Part shown: piece by piece, positions 26,841 through 35,345 of the stretch
How positions within the stretch are numbered: position 1 is the stretch's first letter
How the letters are laid out: every line of letters begins with the position of its first letter
Assembly: GCA_963736235.1 (NCBI GenBank)
Contig: CAVTOR010000031.1
Coordinates: forward strand, 434,001 to 498,000
Direction of reading: 5' to 3'
DNA: 64,000 bases
DNA from: CAVORB01 sp963736235
GTDB taxonomy: Bacteria > Pseudomonadota > Gammaproteobacteria > Chromatiales > Chromatiaceae
Program-made: the position numbers and the translations under genes
The notes under the pieces: model-generated
Told to the model about the DNA's origin: nothing
What the model saw: only the letters and a program-made list of their open reading frames with translations
The model's database searches: none

Positions 26841-27599
26841 CTAAGGCCCATCCCGCGAGACACGAACCTTCCGCGACACCGCGTAGATCGCCTTAAAAAA
26901 CAGGGCCGCGGCAGTAAATAGCAGCGCGACACTGATTATCACCGCAATGATGATGATCGCCTTCCCCTCCCTTTCTCCAATGCTCGACAGGGTATCTCGC
27001 GTGACTTTCTCTGACTGAAACAGGAATCCCTCCAATCTTTGGTTGAATTCGTCTTCCCGCTCCTCTATTTCAGGGACTAGCTTCTCGGCTTCGCTTGCCT
27101 TTCCAGCCGCAAACAAATCAAATAGCTCATCGACACCCCTGACATACGCGGCATACTCCGCCTGTATGGAGCCGAGGGATTTTTGGATGTGACTGAGCGC
27201 GGCCTCCATGTGCTCTTCGTGGTCCCGCTGCCGGGCTTCGACGCTCATGCTCGATGCGCTTTTGACTTCTTCATTTATCTTGACGGCGATATCCTTGAAT
27301 CTTGCTCTGGCCTCGTTTAGAAGCCTCAGATTATCTTCATCTTTCTGCTGCCCACGCGCAACAATCTCAGCATGGCGCAGGCCCCGCTCGAACCAGTACG
27401 TCTGCTCCAATTTATGCACCGTGATTCGGGTTATCATCTCCGTGATCGGTATCTCCTGCTCGACGACCTCCTTAAGCTCATTATTGAGCTGAAAAAGAAA
27501 GTAAATGCTCGCCACCCCCGAGCCCAACAAGACAAAAAACAATATCCCTGTCAGCCAAAATATGTTTTCTTTGCGTTTGGCCGGCTTCGATTGATTCAT
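26841..27599 (-). CDS. Chemoreceptor-like sensor protein without signalling domain
   Basis: A 252-residue membrane protein. It has a short basic N-terminus, TM1 at about 13-36 (IFWLTGILFFVLLGSGVASIYFLF), a helical periplasmic domain to about residue 215 resembling the four-helix-bundle ligand domain of chemoreceptors (EIPITEMITRITVHKLEQTY), and TM2 at about 218-242. After TM2 only 10 or so residues remain (YAVSRKVRVSRDGP). HAMP and methyl-accepting domains are therefore missing, by truncation or design. The ATG at 27599 is chosen because GAGGA lies just upstream and the hydrophobic N-terminus follows. Codon use is AT-richer than the core genome. Confidence 0.75.
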   Translation of the reverse strand: MNQSKPAKRKENIFWLTGILFFVLLGSGVASIYFLFQLNNELKEVVEQEIPITEMITRITVHKLEQTYWFERGLRHAEIVARGQQKDEDNLRLLNEARARFKDIAVKINEEVKSASSMSVEARQRDHEEHMEAALSHIQKSLGSIQAEYAAYVRGVDELFDLFAAGKASEAEKLVPEIEEREDEFNQRLEGFLFQSEKVTRDTLSSIGEREGKAIIIIAVIISVALLFTAAALFFKAIYAVSRKVRVSRDGP

Positions 27600-27792
27600 G
27601 ACAGTTCCTCCTCCACAAGGCGCGGTGGGGTGGGGTGGAAGGGCTGGGCAAACGGTCCACTCGCACAGATTTCCCCGGGAATTATCGGTCCACCCCACGG
27701 GCATTCTCTCATGCGGCGCCAGGGATGGGGACTGCCCCGCGCACGAGAGGCGGGGTCTTGCAATGCACGACTGGCAGTCTATGCTTCCGCCG

Positions 27793-28262
27793 ATGGCGAG
27801 ACCACTCCGTATCGAGCTTGGTGACGGGCTTTACCACGTCAGGTCGCGCGGGGCTGGGCACGAGGCCGTCTATCGCGACGCTCAGGACCGCATGGACTGG
27901 CCAGAGGTGATGAGGGAGGTACGCGCTGCCAGGTGCGCGCCTGCTACGCGGACTTCGTCGCCAAGGGGATGGGGCAGCCGAGCGTCTGGGAGGGCCTCCA
28001 CCAACAGGTTTTTCTCGGCAGCGGAACATTTATTCAACGGTTTCCGTTGCCAGCAAGCCGCTGGAAGGACTCCGCGAGGCTCCTCGCGCGCAACACCAGC
28101 CGTTCGCCAAGCCACTTTCTCACTGGCGTTTACACCATGCAGGAGATCGCCGATCATTGCCGCGTGCATTAGTCGATGATGAGCCGCGCGGTCCGCCGCC
28201 TCGAAGCGGAAGGCGACCGAGTGCCTCGACCCACCGACCAAGCGACGCCCCAGAATGCTTGA
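27793..28262 (+). pseudogene. Remnant of a REP-associated-type tyrosine transposase
   Basis: The N-terminus MARPLRIELGDGLYHVRSRG is typical of Y1/REP-associated transposases. After about 45 codons the frame is lost. A C-terminal piece (ACYADFVAKGMGQPSVWEGLHQQVFLGS, then LTGVYTMQEIADHCRVH) follows in another frame, interrupted by TAG at 28170, and ends with SRAVRRLEAEGD at 28262. The central catalytic part is deleted. It is non-functional debris inside the AT-richer island and is unrelated in sequence to the RAYT at 49046. Confidence 0.75.
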
Positions 28263-28307
28263 TCGCAGTGCGTGGCTTCTTTCTCCCGCGAGAAGAGGAA
28301 ATCAGCA

Positions 28308-28751
28308 ATGAGCTATTGGTCATGGGATTCGTCCCTTTCTGTAGGTATCGAAATCATTGATCGTCAGCACCAGAGAATCGTGGATTACATTAATGATCTT
28401 CATTCGGCGCATCTCGAAAAGGACCAAGACAAGGTATCCAAGGTGCTAGCTGGGTTGCGCGACTACACCCTGACTCATTTCACATTTGAAGAAGATCTAA
28501 TGGAGAGCTCGGGGTATCCTTTGTCTGAGACGCATAAGATGGTTCACAATTCCTTTGTTGCTCAGCTGGATAAGTTCGTTGAACAGCACGAGAACGGAAA
28601 AGACGTTACCCGCAAGCTGATGTCGATGCTGCAAGTCTGGCTGACAAACCATATCAAGAATGATGACAAGGATTATTCGAGCATTGTAAAGGAGATGCTC
28701 AGCCAGCATGAGGGGTGGTTCAAAAGAACCGCAAACAAGCTCTTCAGATAA
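28308..28751 (+). CDS. Bacteriohemerythrin
   Basis: A 147-residue non-heme di-iron oxygen-binding protein. The metal ligands are all visible: His21 (RQHQRIVDYI), His57 and Glu61 (HFTFEEDLM), His76 and His80 (HKMVH), His115 and Asp120 (NHIKNDDKDY). The ATG at 28308 (MSYWSWDSSLSVGIEIIDRQH) matches family N-termini; 12 upstream codons are unlikely. Probable roles are oxygen storage or sensing, plausible in a microaerophilic or anaerobic sulfur oxidiser. Codon use is AT-richer than that of flanking genes. Confidence 0.92.
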   Translation: MSYWSWDSSLSVGIEIIDRQHQRIVDYINDLHSAHLEKDQDKVSKVLAGLRDYTLTHFTFEEDLMESSGYPLSETHKMVHNSFVAQLDKFVEQHENGKDVTRKLMSMLQVWLTNHIKNDDKDYSSIVKEMLSQHEGWFKRTANKLFR

Positions 28752-28985
28752 CCCGCAAGAAACTGATATAGGTTACAGGCAGGGCCAAAATTCCGCACTC
28801 TGCCCCCATGAAATTCGTCTCAAGCGGGATGCGAAACCCCGTCTGTACGACGAGGCATTCGATGCCCTCAATCCTCCCTCGGCGTCGACGCTCGCGCGGC
28901 TTAGGGCAAGGCGTCCCCTTCACACTGATAAGGGATTGCTAGTCCGGAGACCGGAACCTGCCCCTACCTCACGGACGGACCCGCC

Positions 28986-29318
28986 ATGACCAATCGGGAC
29001 GTTGTCGAGGCGTACCTTCGGTGGTTCTGTGGAGGCGACGTCGATGGCATGGAGACGTTGCTCGCAACCGAGTTGAGCGTTTGCGGAACCCTCCACTCCT
29101 ACAGCGCAGCCGCGGAGTATCTCGATGACCTCCGGCGTGACCCACCTGAACCATCCGTATGCAGGATCTTGAGCGTGACGGAGAGCGTGGACTCCGTGGC
29201 CCTTTTCTACGAGTACCAGAAGACAGACCGAACGGTGCGGATCGCACAGCTGTTCACGCTCGAGTCTCAGCGAGCCAAGCGCATCCTGTTGGTGTTCGAT
29301 GGTAGAGGCTTCGACTAA
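28986..29318 (+). CDS. SnoaL/NTF2-like protein
   Basis: A 110-residue alpha+beta cone-fold protein. The opening MTNRDVVEAYLRWFCGGDVDGMETLLA is the usual helix-turn-helix start of SnoaL-like proteins, followed by strands such as SVALFYEYQKTDRTVRIAQLFTL. Members bind or convert small hydrophobic molecules, but many are of unknown function and no catalytic residues can be assigned. It stands alone, with 234 bp of featureless sequence before it. Confidence 0.75.
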   Translation: MTNRDVVEAYLRWFCGGDVDGMETLLATELSVCGTLHSYSAAAEYLDDLRRDPPEPSVCRILSVTESVDSVALFYEYQKTDRTVRIAQLFTLESQRAKRILLVFDGRGFD

Positions 29319-29504
29319 CATGGGCAGGCGCGGCGGTCGCTGACCCTCCGGGATCCCGTCGGACATCGGCGCAAGCGATTTGCTGCCTGGTTTCGGGTCA
29401 TTCTGCTGACGCTCACGGATCAGGTAACGGCCCCTGACGCGGCAGCTGGACCAACGCTTGTCATCAAGAACGCGCCAGTCCAGCGCGGAGAACTGGGAAC
29501 AGCG

Positions 29505-30971
29505 ATGAAATACCAAGACCTGCGCGACTTCATCGGCCAGCTGGAGCAACGGGGCGAGCTCAAGCGCGTTCCGGTCGTGGTCGACCCCTACCTGGAGATC
29601 ACCGAGATCTGCGACCGCACCCTGCGGGCAGGCGGGCCGGCGCTGCTGTTCGAGCGGCCGAAAGGCTCGGACATCCCCCTGTTGGCGAACCTGTTCGGCA
29701 CACCCAAGCGGGTCGCCCTCGGTATGGGGGAGGAATCGGTGGAGGCTTTGCGCGAGGTCGGCAAGCTGCTCGCCTTTCTCAAGGAACCAGACCCGCCTCG
29801 CGGTATGAAGGAGGCGTGGCAAACCCTCCCGATCTTCAAGAAGGTGCTGGACATGGCCCCCAAGGTCCGGCGCAGCGCGTCATGCCAGGAGGAGGAGATT
29901 TCCGGCGACGAGGTGGATCTCTCCCGGCTGCCGATACAGACCTGCTGGCCTGGAGATGCAGGCCCTCTGATCACCTGGGGCCTGGTCGTCACCCGCGGGC
30001 CCGAGAAGCCGCGCCAGAACCTGGGCATCTACCGCATGCAGGTGATCGGGCGCAACCGGGTGATCATGCGTTGGCTCGCCCACCGGGGCGGGGCGCTCGA
30101 CTTCCGCGACTGGCAGCGCGCGCGTCCAGGAGAGCCCTTCCCCGTCGCGGTCGCACTCGGAGCCGACCCGGCCACCATTCTGGGTGCGGTCACACCGGTT
30201 CCGGACAGCCTCTCGGAGTACGCCTTCGCCGGTCTGCTTCGGGGCAGCCGCACCGAGCTGGCGGCCTGCCAGGGATCGGACCTGCAGGTGCCGGCAAACG
30301 CGGAGCTGGTGCTGGAGGGCCACATTAACCCCGAGGACACCGCCGCCGAGGGCCCCTTCGGCGATCATACCGGCTACTACAACGAGGTCGACACCTTCCC
30401 GGTCTTCACCATCGAGCGCATCACCCACCGCCGCGACCCCATCTACCACAGCACCTACACCGGCCGCCCGCCGGACGAGCCTGCCATTCTGGGCGTCGCC
30501 CTGAACGAGGTCTTCGTGCCCATCCTGCAGAAGCAGTTCCCGGAGATCCTGGACTTCTACCTGCCGCCGGAGGGCTGCTCTTACCGGCTCGCCGTGGTCA
30601 GTATGCGAAAGCAGTACCCGGGCCACGCCAAGCGGGTGATGATGGGGGTGTGGTCCTTCCTGCGGCAGTTCATGTACACCAAGTTCGTCATCGTGGTGGA
30701 CGAGGACGTGAACACCCGCGACTGGAAGGACGTGATCTGGGCCATGACCACGCGCATGGACCCGGCGCGGGACACGGTGCTGGTGGAGAACACGCCGATC
30801 GACTATCTGGACTTTGCCTCGCCCGTGTCGGGGCTCGGCTCGAAGATCGGGCTCGACGCCACCAACAAGTGGCCGGGAGAGACGCAGCGGGAATGGGGCC
30901 GCCCGATCCGCATGGACGAGGAGATCAAGGCGCGGGTGGACGCGCTCTGGGCGCGGCTGGACATCGACTGA
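29505..30971 (+). CDS. ubiD: 4-hydroxy-3-polyprenylbenzoate decarboxylase
   Basis: A 488-residue UbiD-family decarboxylase using prenylated FMN, catalysing the third step of ubiquinone synthesis. Characteristic stretches are MKYQDLRDFIGQLEQRGELKR, TWGLVVTRGPEKPRQNLGIYRMQVIG, PFGDHTGYYNEVDTFPVF and FVIVVDEDVNTRDWKDVIWA. The length equals E. coli UbiD and no defect is seen. In many relatives a CDP-6-deoxy-glucoseen-type reductase gene sits next to ubiD; here the corresponding gene is 4.4 kb downstream. Confidence 0.95.
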   Translation: MKYQDLRDFIGQLEQRGELKRVPVVVDPYLEITEICDRTLRAGGPALLFERPKGSDIPLLANLFGTPKRVALGMGEESVEALREVGKLLAFLKEPDPPRGMKEAWQTLPIFKKVLDMAPKVRRSASCQEEEISGDEVDLSRLPIQTCWPGDAGPLITWGLVVTRGPEKPRQNLGIYRMQVIGRNRVIMRWLAHRGGALDFRDWQRARPGEPFPVAVALGADPATILGAVTPVPDSLSEYAFAGLLRGSRTELAACQGSDLQVPANAELVLEGHINPEDTAAEGPFGDHTGYYNEVDTFPVFTIERITHRRDPIYHSTYTGRPPDEPAILGVALNEVFVPILQKQFPEILDFYLPPEGCSYRLAVVSMRKQYPGHAKRVMMGVWSFLRQFMYTKFVIVVDEDVNTRDWKDVIWAMTTRMDPARDTVLVENTPIDYLDFASPVSGLGSKIGLDATNKWPGETQREWGRPIRMDEEIKARVDALWARLDID

Positions 30972-31028
30972 GGCGAAAAGACGCGCGGCCAAATACGGCG
31001 GGCCGCACGCCCAAGACCTCCGGGACAG

Positions 31029-31298
31029 CTAGCGGAAACCCCGCGCCGGGCGTTCAGCTCGCGGCCGAGCCTCGTTGACCGTGAGCTTGCGTCCTTGCAC
31101 CGGTTGGTCGTTCAGCGATCTGATCGCCTCTTCCGCGTCCGCGTTGTCCGGCATGTCCACGAACCCGAACCCCTTCGATTGGCCCGAGAACTTGTCCTTG
31201 ACGACCTCGGCGCTGGTCAGCTCGCCGAACTCGGAGAACATCTCCTGCAGGTCGTCATCGGTGACACTGTAAGGCAGGTTACCTACGTAGATCCTCAT
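31029..31298 (-). CDS. RNA recognition motif (RRM) protein
   Basis: An 89-residue single-RRM protein. RNP2 is at residues 3-8 (IYVGNL) and RNP1 at 42-49 (KGFGFVDM), followed by a short Arg/Gly tail (ERPARGFR). Such small RRM proteins are common in bacteria and often induced by cold or stress; RNA targets are unknown. ATG at 31298 with GAGAGTGAACG upstream. It converges on ubiD, with 57 bp between. Confidence 0.92.
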   Translation of the reverse strand: MRIYVGNLPYSVTDDDLQEMFSEFGELTSAEVVKDKFSGQSKGFGFVDMPDNADAEEAIRSLNDQPVQGRKLTVNEARPRAERPARGFR

Positions 31299-31716
31299 CG
31301 TTCACTCTCGTACAGGTGTGCATTGATCGAGCCCGCGCCTTCGCACGACCAACGCACAAGTCGGACGATGGCGAACGGCATTCGCGTGCCGTGTTCGGCG
31401 GCGGTTCAACGCGACTGACCAGGGGAACGGACCGGGAAAGGCCGACTTACACCGCGATGCCGCCGTTGGGCGTGCCTGGAGGACAAAGGATCATCGGAAA
31501 GGGACCAAGGGAGATGCCGCCAAAATGCACCGACCGGGGGACGGGGCGAGCTGAGCGATCAGATCCCGCGGACAGGCCCCGGATGGGCTCCAGAGCGGGG
31601 ATTGTAGACGGAACTTTCCTTGCGTGGCGCGGGACCCTGGCATTCGGTCGGCTGTAGCCTGCATCGAAAGCTAGTGTATGCGCGCGCCCTCGTCAACTGG
31701 CGGGACAGGCACCGCA
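31299..31716. other. 418-bp intergenic region
   Basis: It lies between the RRM gene (reads away) and the end of the permease gene. Short open frames cross it, but none has protein-like composition. No hairpin followed by T-run was seen. Confidence 0.4.
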
Positions 31717-32952
31717 TCAGGCTTCCCGGGTATTGGAGACCCGGAACCCGGCTTGCTCCACCGCCCGCACCAGGTCGCCGGCATCGAGGCGATCTCCCCG
31801 TACCCGTACCAGCCCCGATGCCAGATTCGGGGAGGCTTCATCCACCGCCTCCAGCCCCTCGAGGGATTTCTTCACGCTGGCCACGCAGTGCTGGCATGAC
31901 ATGCCCTCCACCTTCAGCGTCACGCCCTGCTCTTCCGCTACGCGCGTTCGCCGCGTGTCCAGAGCCGCGGCGACGCGGCGCAACACCAAATACGTCAGCA
32001 GGGCGGTCACCGCGACGGCCGACAGGGTGCCGATCCAGTCCGCGCCGTGCACGTGCGGGACATCGTCAGGCCGCACCCCGGACAGCAGGGAATCGAACAG
32101 CAATCCCAGCATGATACTCATGAACGCGACCGTGCCCAGGTACAGCGTCAGCACCCGACCGCCGAGGGTGCGGTAAACCGCTCCCAGGGTCGCCACGTTG
32201 GTAGCGGGTCCGGCCATGAGGAAGACCAGGGCCGTCCCCGCCGGCATGCCCGCGGCGATCAGCGAGGCGGCGATCGGCACGGACCCGGTCGTGCAGACGT
32301 AGAGCGGAATGGAGATGGCGAGCACCAGCAGCATTCCGGCGATGCCCTGGGTCCAACCCAGGCCGGCGAGATAATCCGTGGGCAGGACGACCGTGACAAA
32401 GGCAGCCGCCAGCACGCCCGCGATAATCCAGAGGTCGATGGCCGCCAGCAGATCGAACAGGGCATAGCGCAGCACGGCGGCCGGGCCGCCGGCCGGTGTC
32501 TGCTTCGGAACGGCCTCGTCGACCTCGCCCGGGGGCGGATCCGGCGTGGTGAAGCGGTTCACCAGCGCGCCGCCAATGAGGCCAGTGACGAACGCCGCCG
32601 CGAGCTTGAACAGCGCGAAGGGCCAGCCGAGGAACGAGGCACTGACCAGGATGGAGTCCACGCCGATCTGTGGCGTGCTGATCATGAAGGCCGTGGTGGC
32701 ACCCTTGGAGGCCCCCTCCTTGCGCAGCCCCAGCGCGGTGGGAATGACGCCGCAGGAACACAGGGAAAGCGGAACACCGATCAAGGAGGCCCGGGTGACG
32801 CTCCGGATGTCGGGGCGGTGAAAACCCCGCTGCACGAGGCCCTTGGGCAGGTAGACGTGCATTACCCCGGCGACGACAAGGCCGAGCAGGAGCGAGGGGG
32901 ACAGGTCGATCATGACCTGCCACAGCTCACGAAGAAAGCTCTCGACGATCAT
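31717..32952 (-). CDS. SO_0444-type Cu/Zn efflux permease with C-terminal HMA domain
   Basis: A 411-residue membrane protein. Residues about 1-300 are the DUF318/ArsP-like permease with 8-10 TM segments and the signature SLCSCGVIPTALGLRKEGASKGATTAFMISTPQ. After a soluble linker the last about 70 residues form a heavy-metal-associated domain (LKVEGMSCQHCVASVKKSLEGL) with the Cys-x-x-Cys metal site. The combination is that of putative Cu/Zn exporters. ATG at 32952. No metal-responsive regulator is adjacent. A hairpin at 33013 separates it from the next upstream gene. Confidence 0.88.
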   Translation of the reverse strand: MIVESFLRELWQVMIDLSPSLLLGLVVAGVMHVYLPKGLVQRGFHRPDIRSVTRASLIGVPLSLCSCGVIPTALGLRKEGASKGATTAFMISTPQIGVDSILVSASFLGWPFALFKLAAAFVTGLIGGALVNRFTTPDPPPGEVDEAVPKQTPAGGPAAVLRYALFDLLAAIDLWIIAGVLAAAFVTVVLPTDYLAGLGWTQGIAGMLLVLAISIPLYVCTTGSVPIAASLIAAGMPAGTALVFLMAGPATNVATLGAVYRTLGGRVLTLYLGTVAFMSIMLGLLFDSLLSGVRPDDVPHVHGADWIGTLSAVAVTALLTYLVLRRVAAALDTRRTRVAEEQGVTLKVEGMSCQHCVASVKKSLEGLEAVDEASPNLASGLVRVRGDRLDAGDLVRAVEQAGFRVSNTREA

Positions 32953-33012
32953 TGCGCCGTCGGATGCGCTGGTGAGTGCAGGACAGGCGGCAAGCGAGGA
33001 CGAATCACAATC

Positions 33013-33039
33013 GAGGCGCCGCGCGTGACGCGGCGCCTC
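33013..33039 (-). terminator. Hairpin terminator after the glycine-zipper gene
   Basis: GAGGCGCCGCG and CGCGGCGCCTC form a perfect 11-bp stem with a 5-base loop. It lies 27 bp downstream of the minus-strand gene ending at 33067. There is no long T-run. Confidence 0.65.
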
Positions 33040-33066
33040 TTCGCGGCGGAGAGTCCGCCGCCACGC

Positions 33067-33294
33067 CTAGTCGATGTTGCCCTTCTCGTGCTGGTCGTAG
33101 AGATAGCCGCCGAGCGCCCCGGCGCCGGCGCCGATGAGCGCGCCGGCTCCGGCATTTGCGCTCAACGAACCGACGAGCGCGCCGCCGGCGGCTCCCATCA
33201 AGGCGCCGCTACCGGCACGCTCGCCGGTCGTCGTTCCGCAAGCGGAGAGACCGATCGCGGCCACAAGGGCCAGGGGAATAGCGAATGTTTTCAT
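33067..33294 (-). CDS. Glycine-zipper lipoprotein, copy 1
   Basis: A 75-residue protein with a lipoprotein signal (LVAAIGLSACG, lipobox Cys19) and a glycine-zipper region (GSGALMGAAGGALVGSLSANAGAGALIGAGAGALGGYLYD) ending in HEKGNID. Such proteins associate with the outer membrane or periplasm and are often stress-related. It is about 70 percent identical to the next gene upstream, so the pair arose by tandem duplication. Confidence 0.85.
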   Translation of the reverse strand: MKTFAIPLALVAAIGLSACGTTTGERAGSGALMGAAGGALVGSLSANAGAGALIGAGAGALGGYLYDQHEKGNID

Positions 33295-33375
33295 GCCTGA
33301 TACTCCAATTCGTTGGTTTGCAGCTATTTTGGGCGAAGGTCATGGGATGCGGCGGAGCCGCGCCCGTAGCCCCCG

Positions 33376-33603
33376 CTAGTCGAGATTGTCCTTCTCATGC
33401 TGGTCGTATAGATAACCGCCGAGCGCGCCGGCTCCGGCGCCGATCAGCGCGCCCTTGCCGGCGTTGGCGCTCATCGAGCCGATGAGGGCGCCACTGGCAG
33501 CACCGACGGCAGCCCCACTCGTCGTACGGGATGTCGTCGTCGTCCCGCAACCCGTGGCGGCAACCGCCCCGATCAACAGGAACGGAAAGAGAAGGTTTTT
33601 CAT
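33376..33603 (-). CDS. Glycine-zipper lipoprotein, copy 2
   Basis: A 75-residue paralogue of the protein at 33067-33294. It has a lipobox around Cys19 (VAATGCG), the same zipper with changes in the first part (GAAVGAASGALIGSMSANAGKG), and an identical GAGAGALGGYLYDQHEK end. 81 bp separates the two genes, so they may share a transcript or have own promoters. Start ATG at 33603 with AGGA upstream. Confidence 0.85.
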   Translation of the reverse strand: MKNLLFPFLLIGAVAATGCGTTTTSRTTSGAAVGAASGALIGSMSANAGKGALIGAGAGALGGYLYDQHEKDNLD

Positions 33604-33684
33604 GGTTTTGGCTCCTTCCTGCCGTTCAGCAGGGCAGCAATCAGGGGATTCACAAGACTTTGACCGCTCGCGTGGCGAGATGTG

Positions 33685-34086
33685 TCAGCTCTTGCAGGGA
33701 TATTTGTTTGCCAGCGACCGCACCAGGCCGACGACCGGGCGCTCCTGCATCAGCTTCTTGTCCTTGGCGTTCTTCTGCGCCCAGGCGACGAAGGCCGCTT
33801 GACCGTCGGCGATGGTGGCACCCTTCGGATAGCAGATCAGGCGCTTGAGGTTCTTGCGGTTCGAGATTTCGTCGTGGTACTGCACGGCTGCCTCGATGAA
33901 GGCGCGGCAGGCGAAGGACGCCGGGATGTACTCGGGCGCGTCGGGGGCAACGGAGCAGACCTGGTACAGATCGTCCGTGGTATCCAGATCGAGATCGTCT
34001 TCGTCGACGGCAACCGCGGACTGGGCGTAAAAGGCGGTTGCGACCGCGGCACCGAGCACCGCCTTGATGGAAGCTTTCATTCGCAT
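33685..34086 (-). CDS. Rap1a/Tai-like secreted protein
   Basis: A 133-residue protein with a signal peptide (MRMKASIKAVLGAAVATAFYAQSAVA). The mature part is acidic at its N-terminus (DEDDLDLDTTDDLYQVC), then FACRAFIEAAVQYHDE, KRLICYPKGATIADGQAAFVAWAQ and a terminal LANKYPCKS, with four Cys. The layout matches the Rap1a/Tai family, first described as immunity proteins of type VI amidase effectors. No effector or secretion gene is near, so immunity is only a family-level label. The ATG at 34086 has AAGGA at good spacing; the in-frame ATG two codons later is an alternative. Confidence 0.75.
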   Translation of the reverse strand: MRMKASIKAVLGAAVATAFYAQSAVAVDEDDLDLDTTDDLYQVCSVAPDAPEYIPASFACRAFIEAAVQYHDEISNRKNLKRLICYPKGATIADGQAAFVAWAQKNAKDKKLMQERPVVGLVRSLANKYPCKS

Positions 34087-34263
34087 GTATTTGGTTCCTT
34101 GACCTTGTGGTGAAAACACCCCGAGCACTGGCTTGGGGATGGGGATAACGCAGCGCCCCCTTTATTGTCCGCTGACCCGGAGAAAGTGACCAGGCAAGCT
34201 CTCGGGGACCGGCCCCTGCATTCTAGCGAATCTTCCAGCACTTGCAGCATCGCGTTGTCGTTT

Positions 34264-35136
34264 TCAATCCAGGGCAAGTGCATCGCGCAACCCCTGCTCG
34301 AGATTCGGGAAGCGCAGTTGCACGCCAAGCTCGTCGACCAGCCTGCGGTTACTCAACCGCCGGGACTCCCGCATATAGGACATCATCCCCGCCGAGAGCT
34401 GGCTGTCCGCCTCCTGGAGGGACAAAACCGGCGGACGCCGCAGACCCGCGCCATCGGCGACGCGAAAGAAATAGTCCGTCATGGTGGTGGGGTTGCCGTC
34501 GCACACGTTGTAGACGCGCCCCGCAACGCCGCGTTCCATGGCGGCGACGCAGGCATCCACCAGATCATCGACATGCACGCGGTTCGAGTAGGGAGCCTCT
34601 TCCTCGCGCACCAGGGGTAAACCCTGGCGGATGCGCTCCAGCGGGAGACGCCCGGGGCCGTAGATGCCAGCGACGCGAAGGGTCACCAACTCCGCCCCCG
34701 AACGCCGGCTCCATTGGCGCAGCACCTGCTCTGCGTCCCAGCGCCGGCGCGCGCGGTCCACTGTCGGTCTGGGCGGCCAGCTCTCGTCCACCCAGGCCCC
34801 ATCGCAGTCTCCGTAGACCCCGGTGGTGCTGATGTAAACGATACGGCGGGGTTGGCCATGGCGATCCAACGCGGCAACCAGGCGGCGCGTGTGCAGATCC
34901 TCGACGCCACGCACGGGGGGCGGCGCAAAGTGAAATATCCGGGCGCCGGCCAGAGGCAGATCGGAAAGTGCTTCACTCGCGAGATCGCAGGCGCGGGCGG
35001 GAACACCGCCGCGCTCCAGGTCCGCCGCGCTCTCGGCACTGCGCACGACGCCGAGAACAGTCCCGCCGCGCGCAAGATAGCAACGCGCGACGCGCGCACC
35101 GACATAGCCACAGCCGACGATCACGATTCTTGTCAC
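34264..35136 (-). CDS. NAD-dependent epimerase/dehydratase family protein (YeeZ-like)
   Basis: A 290-residue extended short-chain dehydrogenase. Rossmann motif GCGYVGARVARCYL at residues 8-21; active-site region YISTTGVYGD (the Tyr of the usual YxxxK is followed by a changed context, so activity may differ); RVAGIYGPGRLPLERI and a C-terminal VDELGVQLRFPNLEQGL. Similar to E. coli YeeZ, whose substrate is unknown. Divergently transcribed from the reductase gene at 35346; the shared region contains a 16-bp palindrome. Confidence 0.85.
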   Translation of the reverse strand: MTRIVIVGCGYVGARVARCYLARGGTVLGVVRSAESAADLERGGVPARACDLASEALSDLPLAGARIFHFAPPPVRGVEDLHTRRLVAALDRHGQPRRIVYISTTGVYGDCDGAWVDESWPPRPTVDRARRRWDAEQVLRQWSRRSGAELVTLRVAGIYGPGRLPLERIRQGLPLVREEEAPYSNRVHVDDLVDACVAAMERGVAGRVYNVCDGNPTTMTDYFFRVADGAGLRRPPVLSLQEADSQLSAGMMSYMRESRRLSNRRLVDELGVQLRFPNLEQGLRDALALD

Positions 35137-35240
35137 TTCGCGGCCTCCTCGCGCATTGGGTGAGTGTCACAGGAGAGCGATTGGTCCACCCCTGCGAGGA
35201 CGCGGACCGGCGAAACCTAAGCGCGCTGGGGCTTTTCGAC

Positions 35241-35256
35241 TCGACAAGCTTGTCGA
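35241..35256. promoter_or_regulatory. 16-bp perfect palindrome in divergent promoter region
   Basis: TCGACAAGCTTGTCGA, about 90 bp before the reductase gene and 105 bp before the epimerase-type gene, which are transcribed away from each other. A candidate operator or hairpin; no regulator is assigned. Confidence 0.4.
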
Positions 35257-35345
35257 ACCGCCCGCAAGCTCCATATTAGGGTCCTAAGTATAGGGGCCAA
35301 CGCCGTCGATACTCGGTTTGCCGGCCAATTACCTTAGGAAGCACC

